64,000 bases of DNA. Origin: Gnetum montanum (Eukaryota > Streptophyta > Gnetopsida > Gnetales > Gnetaceae). Shown here piece by piece: positions 12,500-25,062 of this stretch. Location: positions 354,295 through 418,294 of the forward strand of contig MNCI01014752.1 of the NCBI GenBank assembly GCA_015680685.1. Direction: 5' to 3'. The number at the start of each line of letters is the position of its first letter. The first letter of the stretch is position 1. Both the position numbers and the translations under genes were made by a program. A model generated the notes under the pieces. The model had not been told where the DNA came from, searched no databases, and saw nothing but the letters and a program-made list of their open reading frames with translations.

Positions 12500-12709
12500 T
12501 GGCATATCGGGAGAATGAGGGTGACGATTTCTTTTAGCCGTTTTTCATTTTATTATTTCTTGAACTGTTTGCAATTTAGCGGGGTTTTGATAAGAGTTAA
12601 CCGAAATAACCGCCGCCGCAGGATTTTAAAGAAATGCCATAAAATCGAAATTGAAGGTTATACCTTTGGAAAACAGGTGTTTTCCGTGGAGTTGAGTGAA
12701 CAGGTATGA

Positions 12710-13379
12710 TTACTAGCTATATCAACTGGCTAAGATGATTTTAAATAACATGTGGATTGAAGTTTTTAAGTTATCAATTATCATTATAAAGAGCATAGTT
12801 ATAAATGTTTTGGTTGTTAAAATATTAATAGAACTATTTAAATAATATCACTATTTGCATTCCAAATAATATATAATGGCATATATATGGTAGAAATAAA
12901 AATTTATATACATTGCATAAGTATTGCAACAAACATTACAAATACAATGATAAGTGTGAACTCAATATGCATACTTCTCCAATTGATCAAAATGAACTTC
13001 CTGTGCAATTTTACCATGGAGATGTTTAGCATCTAAAATCTTTCTGTATCTTTGCACAGAGAAAAGAGGATGAATCTTCACACATCATTAGTTCAATGTT
13101 TTAAAAAACATTGTAAATAATGAAAATAACAAACAAATGGAAAAATAATATTTACTTGAAACACTTGTGGCGTCCAAATTTATCATCTTTGTAGCAAATA
13201 AAATGTTTTGCATATTTATGCAGTTTGACATCTTTAACTCTTCGTTTAAGAAAATAGCATTTTTCTTCAGAAAAAAAAGACTTGGAAATACCATCGTAAA
13301 CAACCCCATCATGTTAAACNGACTTGGAAATACCATCGTATGTTAAACTCATTAATAAGAGAATCAAATATGGAAGGCC
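12710..13379. other. AT-rich spacer with a one-N join
   Basis: No gene is supported. A minus-strand frame at 13,336-13,088 runs across the N at 13,320 and has no domain. It may be the tail of the Helitron-like relic to its right. Confidence 0.4.
13320..13320. other. Single-N assembly join
   Basis: One N. The 20-base block gacttggaaataccatcgta occurs at 13,279-13,298 and again at 13,321-13,340, directly after the N. This looks like overlapping contig ends that were not merged. Confidence 0.7.
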
Positions 13380-15030
13380 ATTGAGCAACATCTGAATCCT
13401 ACAGTGATGGATTATGCATCCATGATCTTATCCAATCAATTTCTTTTCTTATAATTTCAAAACCCTATGCAACTGACAATGTATGACTGATAATGTTTTC
13501 TTCATATGTTTGAAGCAAATGATCTTCAAACTGCAATATCTTTTCTTCATCCTTTTTTACAACAAAATATAAAGAGTGCTATGGAATATATTAATATCAC
13601 TAGTATTAGCAGCATTATTTAATGCATGCATATCCATCTCAACATCGTGATAGTATAGATCATTTGACTTTTTCAAAATCAAGGCTTCATAAGCCCATCT
13701 ATTGTTAATAATGAAATTATACTCGGTTCTATTTGATTTGCTCTTTTCAATATTAAGAAAGAAATATCTTTCATTCCAAGAGGAAGTCTCAGTAATCTAT
13801 GTGACATCCTGAGAAAAACTAATTGTGTGACCTTTATACTTGAATTGTCCACCAACTACATGTGTAACTTGTAATATGGAATTGATTTTTGCAATTGACA
13901 TTTCTTCAACCTCAGTTAAATAGGCTAGGATAGGTGGTTGAATTTTTGGATCTATGTTATTTTTAGCATAAAATCAGTTGGTCTCACAACCAAACCTATC
14001 AAAAATATTTTTTTTCTTTTCATTAATGCACCTATTGCATGTGAGTCCTTTACTTCTAGTTGTATCCAATAATATGCCAAGAAACATTTCGTTGCATACA
14101 ATGCAAGAACATGCATTTTCAAAACTTCTAACAGCAACATTAAAATTCTATATTACATGAGCAATTTTTGTAGATGTCTTTTGCAATGTTGAAAAAGACT
14201 AAATAGGTTGTGAAGAAGGCATTTCCATTGTTGGTACATTGGCATCATCTATATCTTTTTTCATTTGATGAAATGAATTATCCTCCTATGTCAACGTTGC
14301 CTTGTTCAGCACTCACCCTTGCTATACTATGCCTGCTCTTGATCTTGTTGTAATTGTTCTTCTACTGCGTGTGTGATTTCTAGCATAAATGTTGCTTGAC
14401 TAATAGGCATAGATGCATTTCTAATGCCCTACAAAATGTTAGGAAATGTAAATTAAAAATTGAATTAAAATATGTACTAACTTTAGTATGGGTAGATAAT
14501 AACCTACATCTTATTGATTATTTACATTATTATTATTATTAATGTCGATCATTCCATTGGATGAATTTCTAGGTGTTGAGAGGGGATTCAAAGTTGATGC
14601 AACTTAAAAAAATATATGCAATGTAAGTATGTAAATGACATGAGAAGATTTTCTTATGTTAAATATTTATTTTGAAATATTAAAAAAATGCATAAATTAT
14701 GTATTCCTCAATTTTCTAGAATTTGTTGTTATTCTTGCTCGCATTATTTTGCTTCTCACTTTAGAAATCATCTTTTCTCTTTTGTAGTCATTGATTCTAG
14801 ATTTCTAGTTTCTATAATTCGTGGTCATCCTTCACCTTGGCCATGGCCATGACCACACCCACTGCCACGAACTCCATGAATTGCATTATTTTTTTCAACA
14901 AATGGTTGTTGTAGCTGATCTTGAAGAGAGTGTTCTACCCCTTCTTTATTGGGACTAATAGTAGTAGGATCCATGTTTCTAAAAATGCATAAATTTAAAT
15001 ATTCCACCTCATCATCCATAAACATGAAAC
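13380..15030 (-). mobile_element. Helitron-like relic, reverse strand
   Basis: The minus strand carries the zinc-binding region typical of the N-terminal part of plant Helitron Rep/helicase proteins (see the coding entry). A 66-residue Gly/His-ended frame (15,025-14,825) lies upstream and may be the protein's start or unrelated. No Rep HUH or helicase block is visible, and I could not place the TC and CTRR ends, so the limits are approximate. Confidence 0.5.
13610..14160 (-). pseudogene. Helitron helicase N-terminal (DUF6570-like) domain
   Basis: Minus-strand translation shows CSCIVCNEMF, then TCNRCINEKK (paired Cys), then NNIDPKIQPPILAYLTEVEE, IAKINSILQV, GGQFKYKGHTISFSQDV, and a late block with NNRWAYEALILKKSNDLYYHDVEMD. 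In Helitron-associated proteins the family pattern is C-x2-C, CxxC, NNMDPG-P-L-LT-EEM, GGQ-Y-GH-INF-QDV, and AL-WLK-NN-YY-DI-ID. Order and spacing agree. A stop occurs inside YAKNN and near the QDV motif, so it is a pseudogene. It is the nearest neighbour upstream of the kelch gene. Confidence 0.6.
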
Positions 15031-15120
15031 TTAAGTATAATATCTTTCAATAAAAATTAATTTATTTTCCTACCTAGGCTAATCATTTAATGTTTTTTGT
15101 CTATTATCGTAACCATTGTT

Positions 15121-15250
15121 GCATCCTACATTGTGCCATAATCATCATAGTAATCGTCATCACCATAATCATCACTGTCACCATAACCATAACCATTATC
15201 ACCATCACCATAATCGTAACCATCACCCTAACCATTGTCACACCCTACAT
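15121..15250. repeat. Trinucleotide-like microsatellite (ATC/ACC)
   Basis: A run of ATC, ACC and ATA units such as catcaccataatcatcact and accattatcaccatcacc, with imperfect hexamer periodicity. It produces spurious open frames rich in Ile and Thr. Confidence 0.85.
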
Positions 15251-16259
15251 CACACTACATGAAAGCCTTGTCCATTGTCACTACGTGCACTGACATCACT
15301 ACTTTTGCTGCATTGTTGCTATCAATCAACCATGAAAAAAACCACTTTTGCATCACAAAACATCACTATTATTTCCCTTGTTGCTATGCATGCTTCACCT
15401 ATGGCACCATGCTAGTGGAGAGTACAAGGCACTGATATGTGTGCAAATTTTGAAGGCATGTTGATGGAGAGTCCTGGGGGCCACACTTTAGCAGATGATG
15501 CTTATGCTATTGGCAATGTTGCTACCCATTGTGGTGTTGTGGCTCAACATGAAGCACCTACTGGTGCACTACAGCTAAGATCCAAAAATCATACGCATCA
15601 TCAGCATCTACATCCTGTACTCACTACACAATTTGGTAGTGTAGGTGCTATTGCACCCATTGCGCATTTTCCTAAACACGTAGAACCTGACGTGTCCATT
15701 GGTACTCGTGGCCAGCACCTCCATGCTGTTGCACATCCCCATAAACTTGTTGATGCATAGCCTAGGCATGGGCATCATCGATGTCATCCTCAACTCCCCC
15801 TAGACTAACCTCATTATGGTCATCACCATGTCTACTTATGCAGTGGCATCAAAGGTGTGCCGAAGGACATGGTCTAGTGTTGTCGATCTTCAAGAGCTTC
15901 TGCGGGTCCCCGAGGTTGGGATGCTATTGCAATTCACCATCTAGAGTTGTGTGTTGATGTGCCTCAAGTCATGGTGGTATGAGATCATGGTCCTTTTGTG
16001 CAAACTTCTATTGAACCACGATGGAGTGTTGGTGGGTGTGGAAATGTGCAGAGTTCATGGATAGGGGAATCATGTTTTTCCTATTTTTTAGATCTGACAT
16101 GGCATGACATGGCTGTGGGAACAAACTTTAGCCCCTTCCCACCCAGAATCATGCTAGATGTGTTGGCCTCTTGGCCAAAATTAACTCTACATGCCTAAGA
16201 TGTGTTTTTGGTTGTGTAGTGGCCTAAAGTGCAGTGCTATAATCTCTTAGTTTTTAATA
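15251..16259. other. Unassigned stretch with one 107-codon frame
   Basis: A plus-strand frame at 15,437-15,760 (MCANFEGMLMESPGG...) is GC-richer than its surroundings and His-rich, with no domain I recognise. A second frame lies at 15,998-16,198. It could be a host fragment carried by the Helitron or chance. Confidence 0.3.
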
Positions 16260-16929
16260 GTATTCTAAGTTTTTAGGTGGGTAGTCAAACTAAAATGCTT
16301 TTTATTGCATTAGAGATCCTCAACATTTTCTAATTTCAAAAACTCAATTATACTATTAACTATAATTTATTTATAACTTTTCTTTGGACTAGGAATATGT
16401 GATTCTTATATTCAATTTCTTTTTGATTTCATAAAGGATAGGCTCTCCCTTCTCTTAAAATATGAACCTATTTACTTGTTTTAATTCTAAAATAATAGGA
16501 GCTCAATCTTACTCATGTTATTTGACATTATAGATGATAGGAAATATAAGCAAACAAATAAGTTGTTTTTCTACTGATGTTTCCTTTTATGCTATCCAAG
16601 TAGAATTATTTCTTTTGTGTTAGATTACCACATATGTGTAAAAGTGCCTTATTTCTTATTTCTTGATACTTGTATACAGTTACCTTATATTGCAATCTAG
16701 AATCTCCATCTCAATGTTCAATTTTCTAAGCCAAATTATATCCTCATGGAACCACCCTTTCTATTATTTAGCAACTAAGACTTCCTTTGAAAATTTATTT
16801 TTTGTGCTAAAAAATAGACTAAGAATATATGGTACAAACTAACAAATAACTTCTATCTCAAAGGGTGTCATATTTGCTTCCAAAAATAGCAAATCATATT
16901 GGATCTACTTTTTTACCTCAAATTCTATT

Positions 16930-17990
16930 ACCAAAAAATGCTTTTGAACTTATATTCTCTTCCAATATTTGCTAACAAGTTTCAAACCATATTACACACT
17001 TATACAAAAGAGTTGATTATACAATAGAATAAAATAACTATTTTTTTATTTTCCATGGTAAGATAGCTTCCTTTTGACATTTTATTTTTAAATTAAATAA
17101 GGCTTTAATCCATTTGCAATCCTCTATTTGATGCACACCTCCTAGTTGTATTCATGAGAAAGACCCAAACCAAGATATCCATAAGTTGGTGTTATAGTTA
17201 CTTGGTCATTTTCAATAGTGAAAGAGGGGTCATTATTCCTAGTGCCACACACCAAAATTTTAGTTTTTTGTGTATTAGCTTTCATTTCTCTCTCTTGGTA
17301 GAAATTATCCTAAATAGCCAGTATTTGTTGTAGACTCTCCTCAAACTTAGAGATGAGAGCTACATCACAAATATAGAGTAAAATATTAACATAGTGATCA
17401 TTAATTTTAATAGAATATCCTCCTATAATTTTATGCATACTCTCCCTCTCCTCCACTTCATTAATAAAAATACCAAAAGGTAGAGGTGAAAGCAGATAAT
17501 CTTATTTCATCCCAATATCACTATGTAGTAAAATATTCTTATGGGAGTGGTGATCTATGATCTGTATATATATGTCTTGGTAAATACTTTAAATAGGAGA
17601 TAATAAAGATGGAGAAGTGCTTGTATCTTGTAATAGCTTCCACAACTTGCTTCAAATAATTGAATCATATGCTTTATAAAAATCCATAAAGCAAACAAAA
17701 ATTCTTTTATTTTACCCTTTTGCATAATCAATAAGATATTGTAATTTGACAAGGTGATTAATAATAAAATGACAATGTCTAAAATCAACTTGAAAAATTG
17801 CTTACAAATTGTTTTATTCTATATATCTAACAATCTTCATCTCCAATGTATTTCCCAAAAACTTGGAAAAAATATTACTAATTACAATCAATTTATAGTT
17901 ATTTAAGTTAGATCTTTCTCCCTTTTTAAGAGTGAAATAGTTTGTTAATGCACAATTCTTTATCTAAATTAATTGGAGATCATGTCTTAA
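16930..17990 (-). pseudogene. LINE reverse transcriptase relic
   Basis: Motifs run in order on the minus strand. VCFMDFYKAYDSIIWSKLW (17,663-17,700 and leftward) is the KAFDSV block. DIGMK*DYLLSPLPFGIFIN is the RQGCPLSP block. LLYICDVALISKFEESLQQ (about 17,330-17,380) is the YADD block, with YICDV replacing the catalytic pair. NTQKTKILVCGTRNNDPSF is the N-KTK block. This is a non-LTR type RT and is inactive. Confidence 0.75.
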
Positions 17991-18699
17991 ATTTTTTCAA
18001 ATAGTTTACCATACTAAAGATCCTTCCCAAATAAGCATTTTTATATATTCTTATTGCATTAGTTGCTTTTCTTGAAGCTCATATTTTGGGAGTTGGACCC
18101 TAAAATAATTGTAATATGTGTAAATCCCAAGATATATAGTCCAATTAGAACTTTATAATGTAACCTTGTCTACTATAATTGGGCCCATAACTTGGAGCTT
18201 TCAAATCAAAAGTGTTATTGCTAGGCTAAAACCTCATTATTTTTTGACACTAGTATTTTGATCTATTATATAATGTTCTTAAAAGAGATGAAATGCTTGT
18301 CATTGTTCTTTTGATACCATACTAGCTATCTTATACCTTGAAATAAATTTTGATAAAACTAAAAACTATTAGAAAAAGGAAATTTTAGTTTCAATCTTTT
18401 CCTTTTATGAATAAACTTCTAGAAACTTCTTGGTTTTTTCTTGACCATGTGGAGAAGAATAGTTTGTCTCTCTTTAATGAACTATCTCTTTTTATTTTGA
18501 ATAAAATTCTTATAAAGCCAAATAGCTATTGTAGATTTCTATGTTTTTAATTGAACCCTAGACACCACACATTCATAATCAAATGAAGGTTGGGATTGTG
18601 TTAATGCTTTTCTAGGAACTTATGTGTTGTTAGCACTAAAATTTCTACAAGTGTTGCATCAAAATTTTGTTTGTTATCCTATAAGAAATTGGCTTTCTT

Positions 18700-19200
18700 T
18701 TTTATCTAACACATTATAAATTCATCAAAAGGATTAAAAAATAGTGCTTGATGGATAGACTCAATTATCTCATCACATACCTCAAAGTGTTTAATACATG
18801 CTAGACTCTCTATATTGGTGATCAAAAAATCTATACATGAGAAACCTTATGGACCTACAAATGTGTAATAACTAAAATTAGAAAAATTATTTAACCCATT
18901 GAGAATTACCAAATGTAACCTATAAAGAGCATTGATGAGTTTGAATAGATAACTCATAAGACAAATTTATCTTTATATAAAGAGAATATTATTGATTCAA
19001 AGATTAAAACTAATATTGATAAGCTAGTTATACCTCATGGAAAAAATTATTGACATAATATCAACTTCAAGCAGTGAAATAATTGTGATGGATAATGTAT
19101 GTCATTATTTTCTACTAGATCTTCTTTTTCTACAAAAGCTAGTATTTCACCATAACTTTCTAGTTCTATCTCAAATTATTTTACTATTTTAAGATCAAAC
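18700..19200 (-). pseudogene. LINE endonuclease relic
   Basis: The minus strand reads FKLINALYRLHLVILNGLNN, then YYTFVGP, then GFSCIDFLITN. These are the late motifs of APE-type LINE endonucleases (a helix ending LxILNG, then a G-S-x-ID-Y-ii strand). A copy of the same segment is on the plus strand at 59,290-59,473. Stops and shifts are present. Confidence 0.6.
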
Positions 19201-19500
19201 ATGGATGTTAATATAAATATTGTTAGGACTAGGACATCCTCCTTATTAATAATTAATTTTCTTCTAATAATTTTTCAAAGTATCAATGGTAAGGTTGTAT
19301 ACGTAAGTTGATATCCCTAAATTTGGAAATTTTTTCCTTTTCATGTTGTTTTTAGTGCTTTTTACTTGATGTTACCATGTCATACACTCTAATTTTTTTT
19401 GTTTATTATTAATATTATTTTTGGATTTGATGCCATTTCCTTTAATACTTATCTATGGTCAAACATTAAATTTTTTTTATAATACATTTTATTTTTGAAG

Positions 19501-21136
19501 TTTTACACCCCATCCTATTCTGAGCCAAAAGAAACCAAGCATCCAAGAGATCCAATTTGAGTGCTCAAGAGGTCACAATGTTAATTCTTAGACAAGAATT
19601 TCTTGAAATTTCAAGAAATGCCATAGCCTTCTTGGTCATGCAACACAAAGGCTAGGATATAATGGTGGGAATTGTGGTTGACAAGTTTGTTAAATCCCTG
19701 AATGCTCTTGCAACATCAATACTTGACATTGCTACCATGGAGACATACCTGCATCCACAGAAGTAGTGGTTGAATGAGTGCTACCCAACATGAAGAGATC
19801 TTAGAAAGACTATTTGGAGCCAAGCAATCATTTTCTTAGATCTTTGAATTTCCAGATGACATCATAGTGAACTAGTCGTAGCTAGTTAAGACAAGGAGTA
19901 ACCTAGGTATTGCTAATGTATCCAAAGCCAATTATTGGTTGGCCATTGAAGTTTTTGAGTTATGTGCCTATCTCTTCGACCTTACAATTATTATGCCTTA
20001 GCTTACTAGGAATGAAGCTTACAAATAGCTTCAACAAAGACTTCAAGAGGTCAAGAATGCAAAGAAGGTCATGATCTTTGACATGTCCTTGCCAGAAACC
20101 ATGGCTTTCAACACTGATAAGGACCTATCGCAAGTCTAGAAGGAAAACTTGATCCTCACAAAGAACAATTACCACCTACATAATGTTGAGCAATAAAAGG
20201 ACCAAATGGTCAAATTAATATGCTAGTAGTAGGAGCATCTCATCAAGGTGAACCTAGACCTAAGAAGATGGGTAGCTAAAAATTATAATCCCTCAATGGA
20301 GGAAGTTCATGCTCTTTGCTATAAGATTGCGATTGAGGTAGTCACCTAGAAGAATGAAGCCCGAAAGTTCAAATGTATAAAGAATCATTGCATGAACCAA
20401 GTTGAGCTCCTTAAGGAGGTTAATGAGAATGAAATTTAAATGGTGAAGGCAGTGATGAAAAAGGTCCTCCAGTAACTCTAGCAAAGAAGTGATGTATGAA
20501 AATCCATCTTTGATGAACTGAATGCATTCAACAAGGCTAAAATTTCCCTAAAGAAGTTGAAAATTAAAGAGATGATAGAGTACATGAGCTTGCCAACCTC
20601 CATTATGCAAACATAGCAATGTTAATAGTCAGAAGGCCAAGGTCAAAATTAGAGAAGCATGTGACCAATTTCTACCTCTTTTATGAGGTGGAATTCAAGC
20701 TCCAAAAGGAGATAAAATAGAAGCTAGAGACAACCAGCATAGAGCTTGAAGTTCTCATAAGTAGATTCACTAATTAAGGATCTATTGCTGAGAACATAGC
20801 TAGAAGGATAAATGACTACCAAGAGCTATAAAAACTTATAAGGACATTTGACATAAAATGTAAAACCTTTGCAGCCTAGTTTATCAACATAAAGGAACTA
20901 TTTCTTTCAATCTCATGCCCATGGAATATTCTTGCATTGGTCCACATCAACAAAGCTACTTGGACCATTTATGATCCAACAAGCAGAGAAGAGAAAATGT
21001 TAGTACTCTTGGATGCTTTCAAGCTTTCAATAGAAGTACCAATAACAGCAAGCCAACCTCAATCTCTAGTAGCACCAAGATGGTACAAGGGATCATCAGA
21101 GTTCCTAGATCCTCCACCTCTAAGCATTGTTTGATA
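19501..21136 (+). pseudogene. Coiled-coil extra gene of alpha, C-terminal part (copy C)
   Basis: The frame with NYHLHNVEQ*KDQMVKL, LLKEVNENEI*MVKAVMKK and IFDELNAFNKAKISLKKLK matches 54,430-54,990 of copy E, including shared stops at the same places. The last piece, 20,937-21,134 (VHINKATWTIYDPTSREEK), matches copy E at 57,255-57,330 and ends in a Pro/Leu tail. It is rich in Lys, Glu and Leu with heptad-like spacing, as expected of coiled coils. No enzyme motif is seen. Many stops and at least one shift. Confidence 0.6.
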
Positions 21137-21372
21137 TTTCATCACATCTTCAAAAATTCTATAGGTACATACTGAAGATTTTGTAAAGTGTATAATTTTG
21201 TTATAATTAGCACTTATTTTTTGTAAAATAATCTATAATCTAGCACTCAAAGTTAGTTAAAAGTTTATCTATTTGTCTTTTTATTAATAAATTTCATACC
21301 TCCCAATTTTGTAAGAAGCTTGATCCTAGTTTTATTCATTCAATGATAAGTTTTTAGTCCATCATGGGGGTA

Positions 21373-22270
21373 TGATGAATAGTCAATAAGGTAAGTTATG
21401 TTAACACATGCCCATCGATGCATCCCCCATTGATGTATTCTCATCAATGCATGGTAGGATGCATTGATGTAAACATGTTAATGTTGATGCAATCACTTCC
21501 TATATAAATATGTGCATCCCTTGTAGTTATGAAACCTTTCAATCATAGCCTTAGCAGAACTCTTGTAATTTATTTCTCCTAGAGTTAGAATATTTTCTCT
21601 CTAAGTGCCTATAGTGTGGATCTAAGAGATTGTATGGAGTCTTATTCAACTGCTCATGTACATGAACACATTGACATGAATAGAAATAAAATTGAGATTT
21701 CCTACATCTATTGTAGTACTTAGAATAATTTACTATTTCTATTCAACATTTTATTTTCCATGCACTTTACATTTATGTTCTTAATTTGTTAATATAATTA
21801 ATCATAAACATGTGCGTATGACCACTTTGAGCATAATGTATTAATGCTTGGTAATCCCAGTAGTAGATATTTGATATAGCTAATAATAGCCACTTGGTAA
21901 CCCAATAGTGTTAATACTAGTTCAATGTGTACAACAAGTGGAATTGAATACTTTACATTAGATAATTAGTTATTAAACTAGTTGATTTGTTAGATAATTA
22001 ATTATTCAACCTACTTAATCATCTAGCCATAAGGAGAAAAATATATTAAAATTAATTACAAAAATATACATCTTAGGTCTTAACCACACTTAACCATATG
22101 CACATATAAAACACAACTGTGGATTAAGAAGATAATGATCTTGCAACTACATGATTCACTACTTAGGAATATCAGCCACTTAAGTAACTATGTCTATGAA
22201 ATTTGATCAAATTACTAATGAACGCTTATGATTCATATGGTTGGGCATAGGGGATACCTATCGCTCATAA
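21373..22270 (+). repeat. LTR of copy C
   Basis: It starts TGATGAATAG after the tract catgggggta, with a TATA box at 21,501-21,510 (tatataaata), and ends near GCTCATAA (expected ACTCATCA). The 5' half has dense GATGCAT words. It is not followed by a primer site, so it is a 3' LTR. Confidence 0.7.
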
Positions 22271-23364
22271 AATATATATTATGAATATATAGCTAAGCTA
22301 GTTATATAACTAATTATATAATAGGAATTCGTATAACATGAAATAATTTGACTATGTAAAGAACATGTAGACCATAGGTCACAATATTTTTAATATAGGA
22401 ATGGAGGGCACATCTTAGACTTGAGATATTTTTATGATATAAGGTAAGTACAAAATTTAATATATTTTTCTACCATAAAAAGTAAAGGGATAGTATGAAT
22501 TACAAGTTACAATTCTTGTAATCCATAACCTACACATATTACAATAATTTTAGTGAAGAGGCCAACTATAAGTCCTAGATTAGTCCTAGATAGGTAATGC
22601 TAAATGATATTCCATTCATAACACTCTAAGGAAAGCCTATCCACAAAGCTAAATAATATTATTGATGAAATATAAGAATAATTGTATAATGAGCAAGATA
22701 GTCATGCTATCAACATTAAATCCCAAGTAGTGAATCTTCTTGTATATGTAGATGAAGTTGCCACGATATCTACTACACCAGAAGGTATACAAAATATATT
22801 GTAAATTTCAGAAAATTATTTTCATTTATTTTATCTTCAAGTGAATGTATATAAAACAAAATTAATGATTAAGGGTACAAGAAAATTATTATAACTTCCA
22901 TTTTGGAGGTACCAATGTGTAAATAGTAGATTCTTTTAAATATTTGGATCTTATTTATATGAAAAATTCCATGTAGGGGAAGTGCATCAAAGAAAAAATA
23001 GCAAAATATTTCAAGGCTTTGTATGTTTTCAAAACCAAATATAAGGATTTAAGCCTCTAGGCTTGGAAGATTAAAAAAAAATTTCAAACTATCATTTATT
23101 CTAATGTATTGTATGGATGTATTATTTGGGAACATGAACTTAGTAATAAAATTTGAAAAGATGTTGAAAGAGTTGAAATTTTTTTTTCTTCTAGATGAGT
23201 TAAAGGTAAAGATGCAAATACCTTACTCAATGTTAGTATACAAATGCGATTTATTAACTTATGCTAATTCATTACATACACTCATAGCTTGCATATCTCA
23301 AGGCAAGAAAATTTCTCTAAAGTAGTTTTGAGGATTCACGAGATCATGATTCATATTTTCAAAG
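22271..23364 (+). mobile_element. LINE, copy 2, forward strand, internally deleted
   Basis: Bases around 22,520-22,600 match the reverse complement of 18,090-18,240 of LINE copy 1. At about 22,700-23,330 the plus strand carries an RT C-terminal half: LLVYVDEVATISTTPEGIQN (YADD block, altered), VYKTKLMIKGTRK (N-KTK block), then IYSNVLYGCIIWEHELSNK, the post-RT 'vLYG-E-W' segment of LINEs. The upstream RT motifs are missing. It is cut at 23,364 by the LTR of copy D. Confidence 0.65.
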
Positions 23365-24836
23365 TGATGAATGTCAGGCAACTTCATTGATTCATCTCCA
23401 TCAATGAAGCTTCATTGACGCATCCCTGTCAATGCATCTTAGATGCATTGATGCATATGTGTGGATGAAAATTCATTGATGCATTGACAAGAAATGCATC
23501 TAAGATGTGTTGATGCAGCCCTGTCGACCCATCCTCATCGACACAACTAAATGCATGAATGCATCCCCATTGACATAATGTCTATATTTGTCTATAAATA
23601 TGCAAGTACTTGACATGTATTTGACGCCATTTGATCAATAGTGTAGCCAATCTCTTGTAATCTTAGCAAATAGTGAGTGAGTGCCCATAGTGTGGATTTT
23701 AGTTAGTTGTACAATGTCTTATTTGAAATGCATTGTACTTAGACACATTCCATGAATGACAATAGGATCAAGATTGATTCCTATTCATTGTAGCACTTTA
23801 ACTTAGAATAGATTTACTTTCAATGCTATTTACTTTTTATGTAAATAGTTAATATTCACATTTCCATGCATGTTAATCAATTAATAGAATGAGCACAACC
23901 AGTTTCAAGTGTAAATACGTATTCGCATGGTAATCCTAGTAGTGGGTATGTGAGTTTAAGACATGTATAGCGAGCTAGAAATGGATACTCATTGTCCATA
24001 AGATAGTTTAGGATTTATCTTCTTGTTATTGATTGGTTTAAATAATTAATTTTCATACTTTCATATAATTTATCTGTGGTTGCACAACATCAATAATCAT
24101 ATGCCTTACTTTAAACTAAACCATATGTGACCAAACTACCATTAGTCAAGTGAGAAGATAGTGACCTATGATTAATGCTTAACAATCTAGATACTATACT
24201 AGTTCCATCCATGAAATTCAACCAAATTTCACGTGAATGCATTTGATTCATATGGTTGGGTGTAGGGGGTAGCTACTACTCATGATTAGCACCATTGTAG
24301 AGGATGATGCTAGTTATCTAGATTAGTTATATTATAAAAAATTGTTATAAAAGCATTAATGACTTATCTTTTAAGAAAAATTAATATTTTAAGTCATACT
24401 AATTATTAATTAAAAACATGTCTTCTTCACATAGAGCCAATAATCCATCATATGATGAGAACACTAGTAGGAAAAATGGTAGCTTATATATGGAAGGAAA
24501 TTGGAGTGAATAACTAAACACAGGAATCTTATATGCCCATTTAAACCCTTACTACATTCAAAGACTACATTCAATTGATGAAGATAATCTTAGAGGAGAT
24601 GAATTAAGTCCTAGAACAAGAAGAGCCTCAAGGCCCAGTACCTCCTCCAAACCTAGAAGAGATAAATCAAGGGATCATAAGGGGAGATATCAGAGCCATG
24701 CAAATTCTCCTAGTTCACCATCTTCCCATTTCTCTTCAACTTCTAGTTCTAATGAAGATGAATGTAGGTATAGAGATAAAGATACATCATGGGGTCAAGA
24801 TGAAGATAAAAATAGAATGTAAAGACAAATGAAATA
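23365..24836 (+). mobile_element. Copy D: 5' LTR and start of gag of an alpha element
   Basis: The LTR occupies 23,365-24,285 (TGATGAATGTC to CTCATGA, TATA box at 23,593-23,600). A decayed primer site at 24,287-24,304 (TAGCACCATTGTAGAGGA) follows. Gag opens at 24,421 as MSSSHRANN and keeps a Ser-rich linker (SPSSPSSHFSSTSSSNEDE). At about 24,837 the sequence switches abruptly into the middle of another LTR, that of copy E, so most of copy D is deleted. Confidence 0.7.
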
Positions 24837-25062
24837 TTGGGAATGGATGCTTATGTTAGGATCAGTTAAGACATTAGTTAGTTATTAGATTAGTTAAATA
24901 TTTATACATGTAGGCAACTTAAACAATAAAACATAAAATGATAAAAATTAGATGCCTCAGTTACACTTAACCATACACTTGCATCTCATAAGTGAAGCTA
25001 AGAAGACAATGATCATGATTGTTAGATTCAATTCCTAAACCCAATGTACTTAGAGAGATAAA

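Larger units (their letters stand above)
16260..19500 (-). mobile_element. LINE, copy 1, reverse strand, degenerate
   Basis: Endonuclease then reverse transcriptase of a non-LTR retrotransposon can be read on the minus strand from right to left. The 5' side (19,500) joins the extra gene of alpha copy C in the opposite orientation. The same junction recurs at 58,758. The 3' end near 16,260 is approximate, and no poly(A) tail was identified. Frames are broken throughout. Confidence 0.7.
19501..22270 (+). mobile_element. Copy C: extra-gene remnant plus LTR of an alpha element
   Basis: The left part matches the coiled-coil end of the extra gene of copy E, in the same order and spacing, followed by a 3' untranslated tail, a G-rich tract and an LTR. 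Everything upstream of that gene is missing and replaced by the LINE. Confidence 0.7.

Noticed and set aside
15090-15293. Ile/Thr-rich 67-codon frame
   Set aside because: Product of the ATC/ACC microsatellite.
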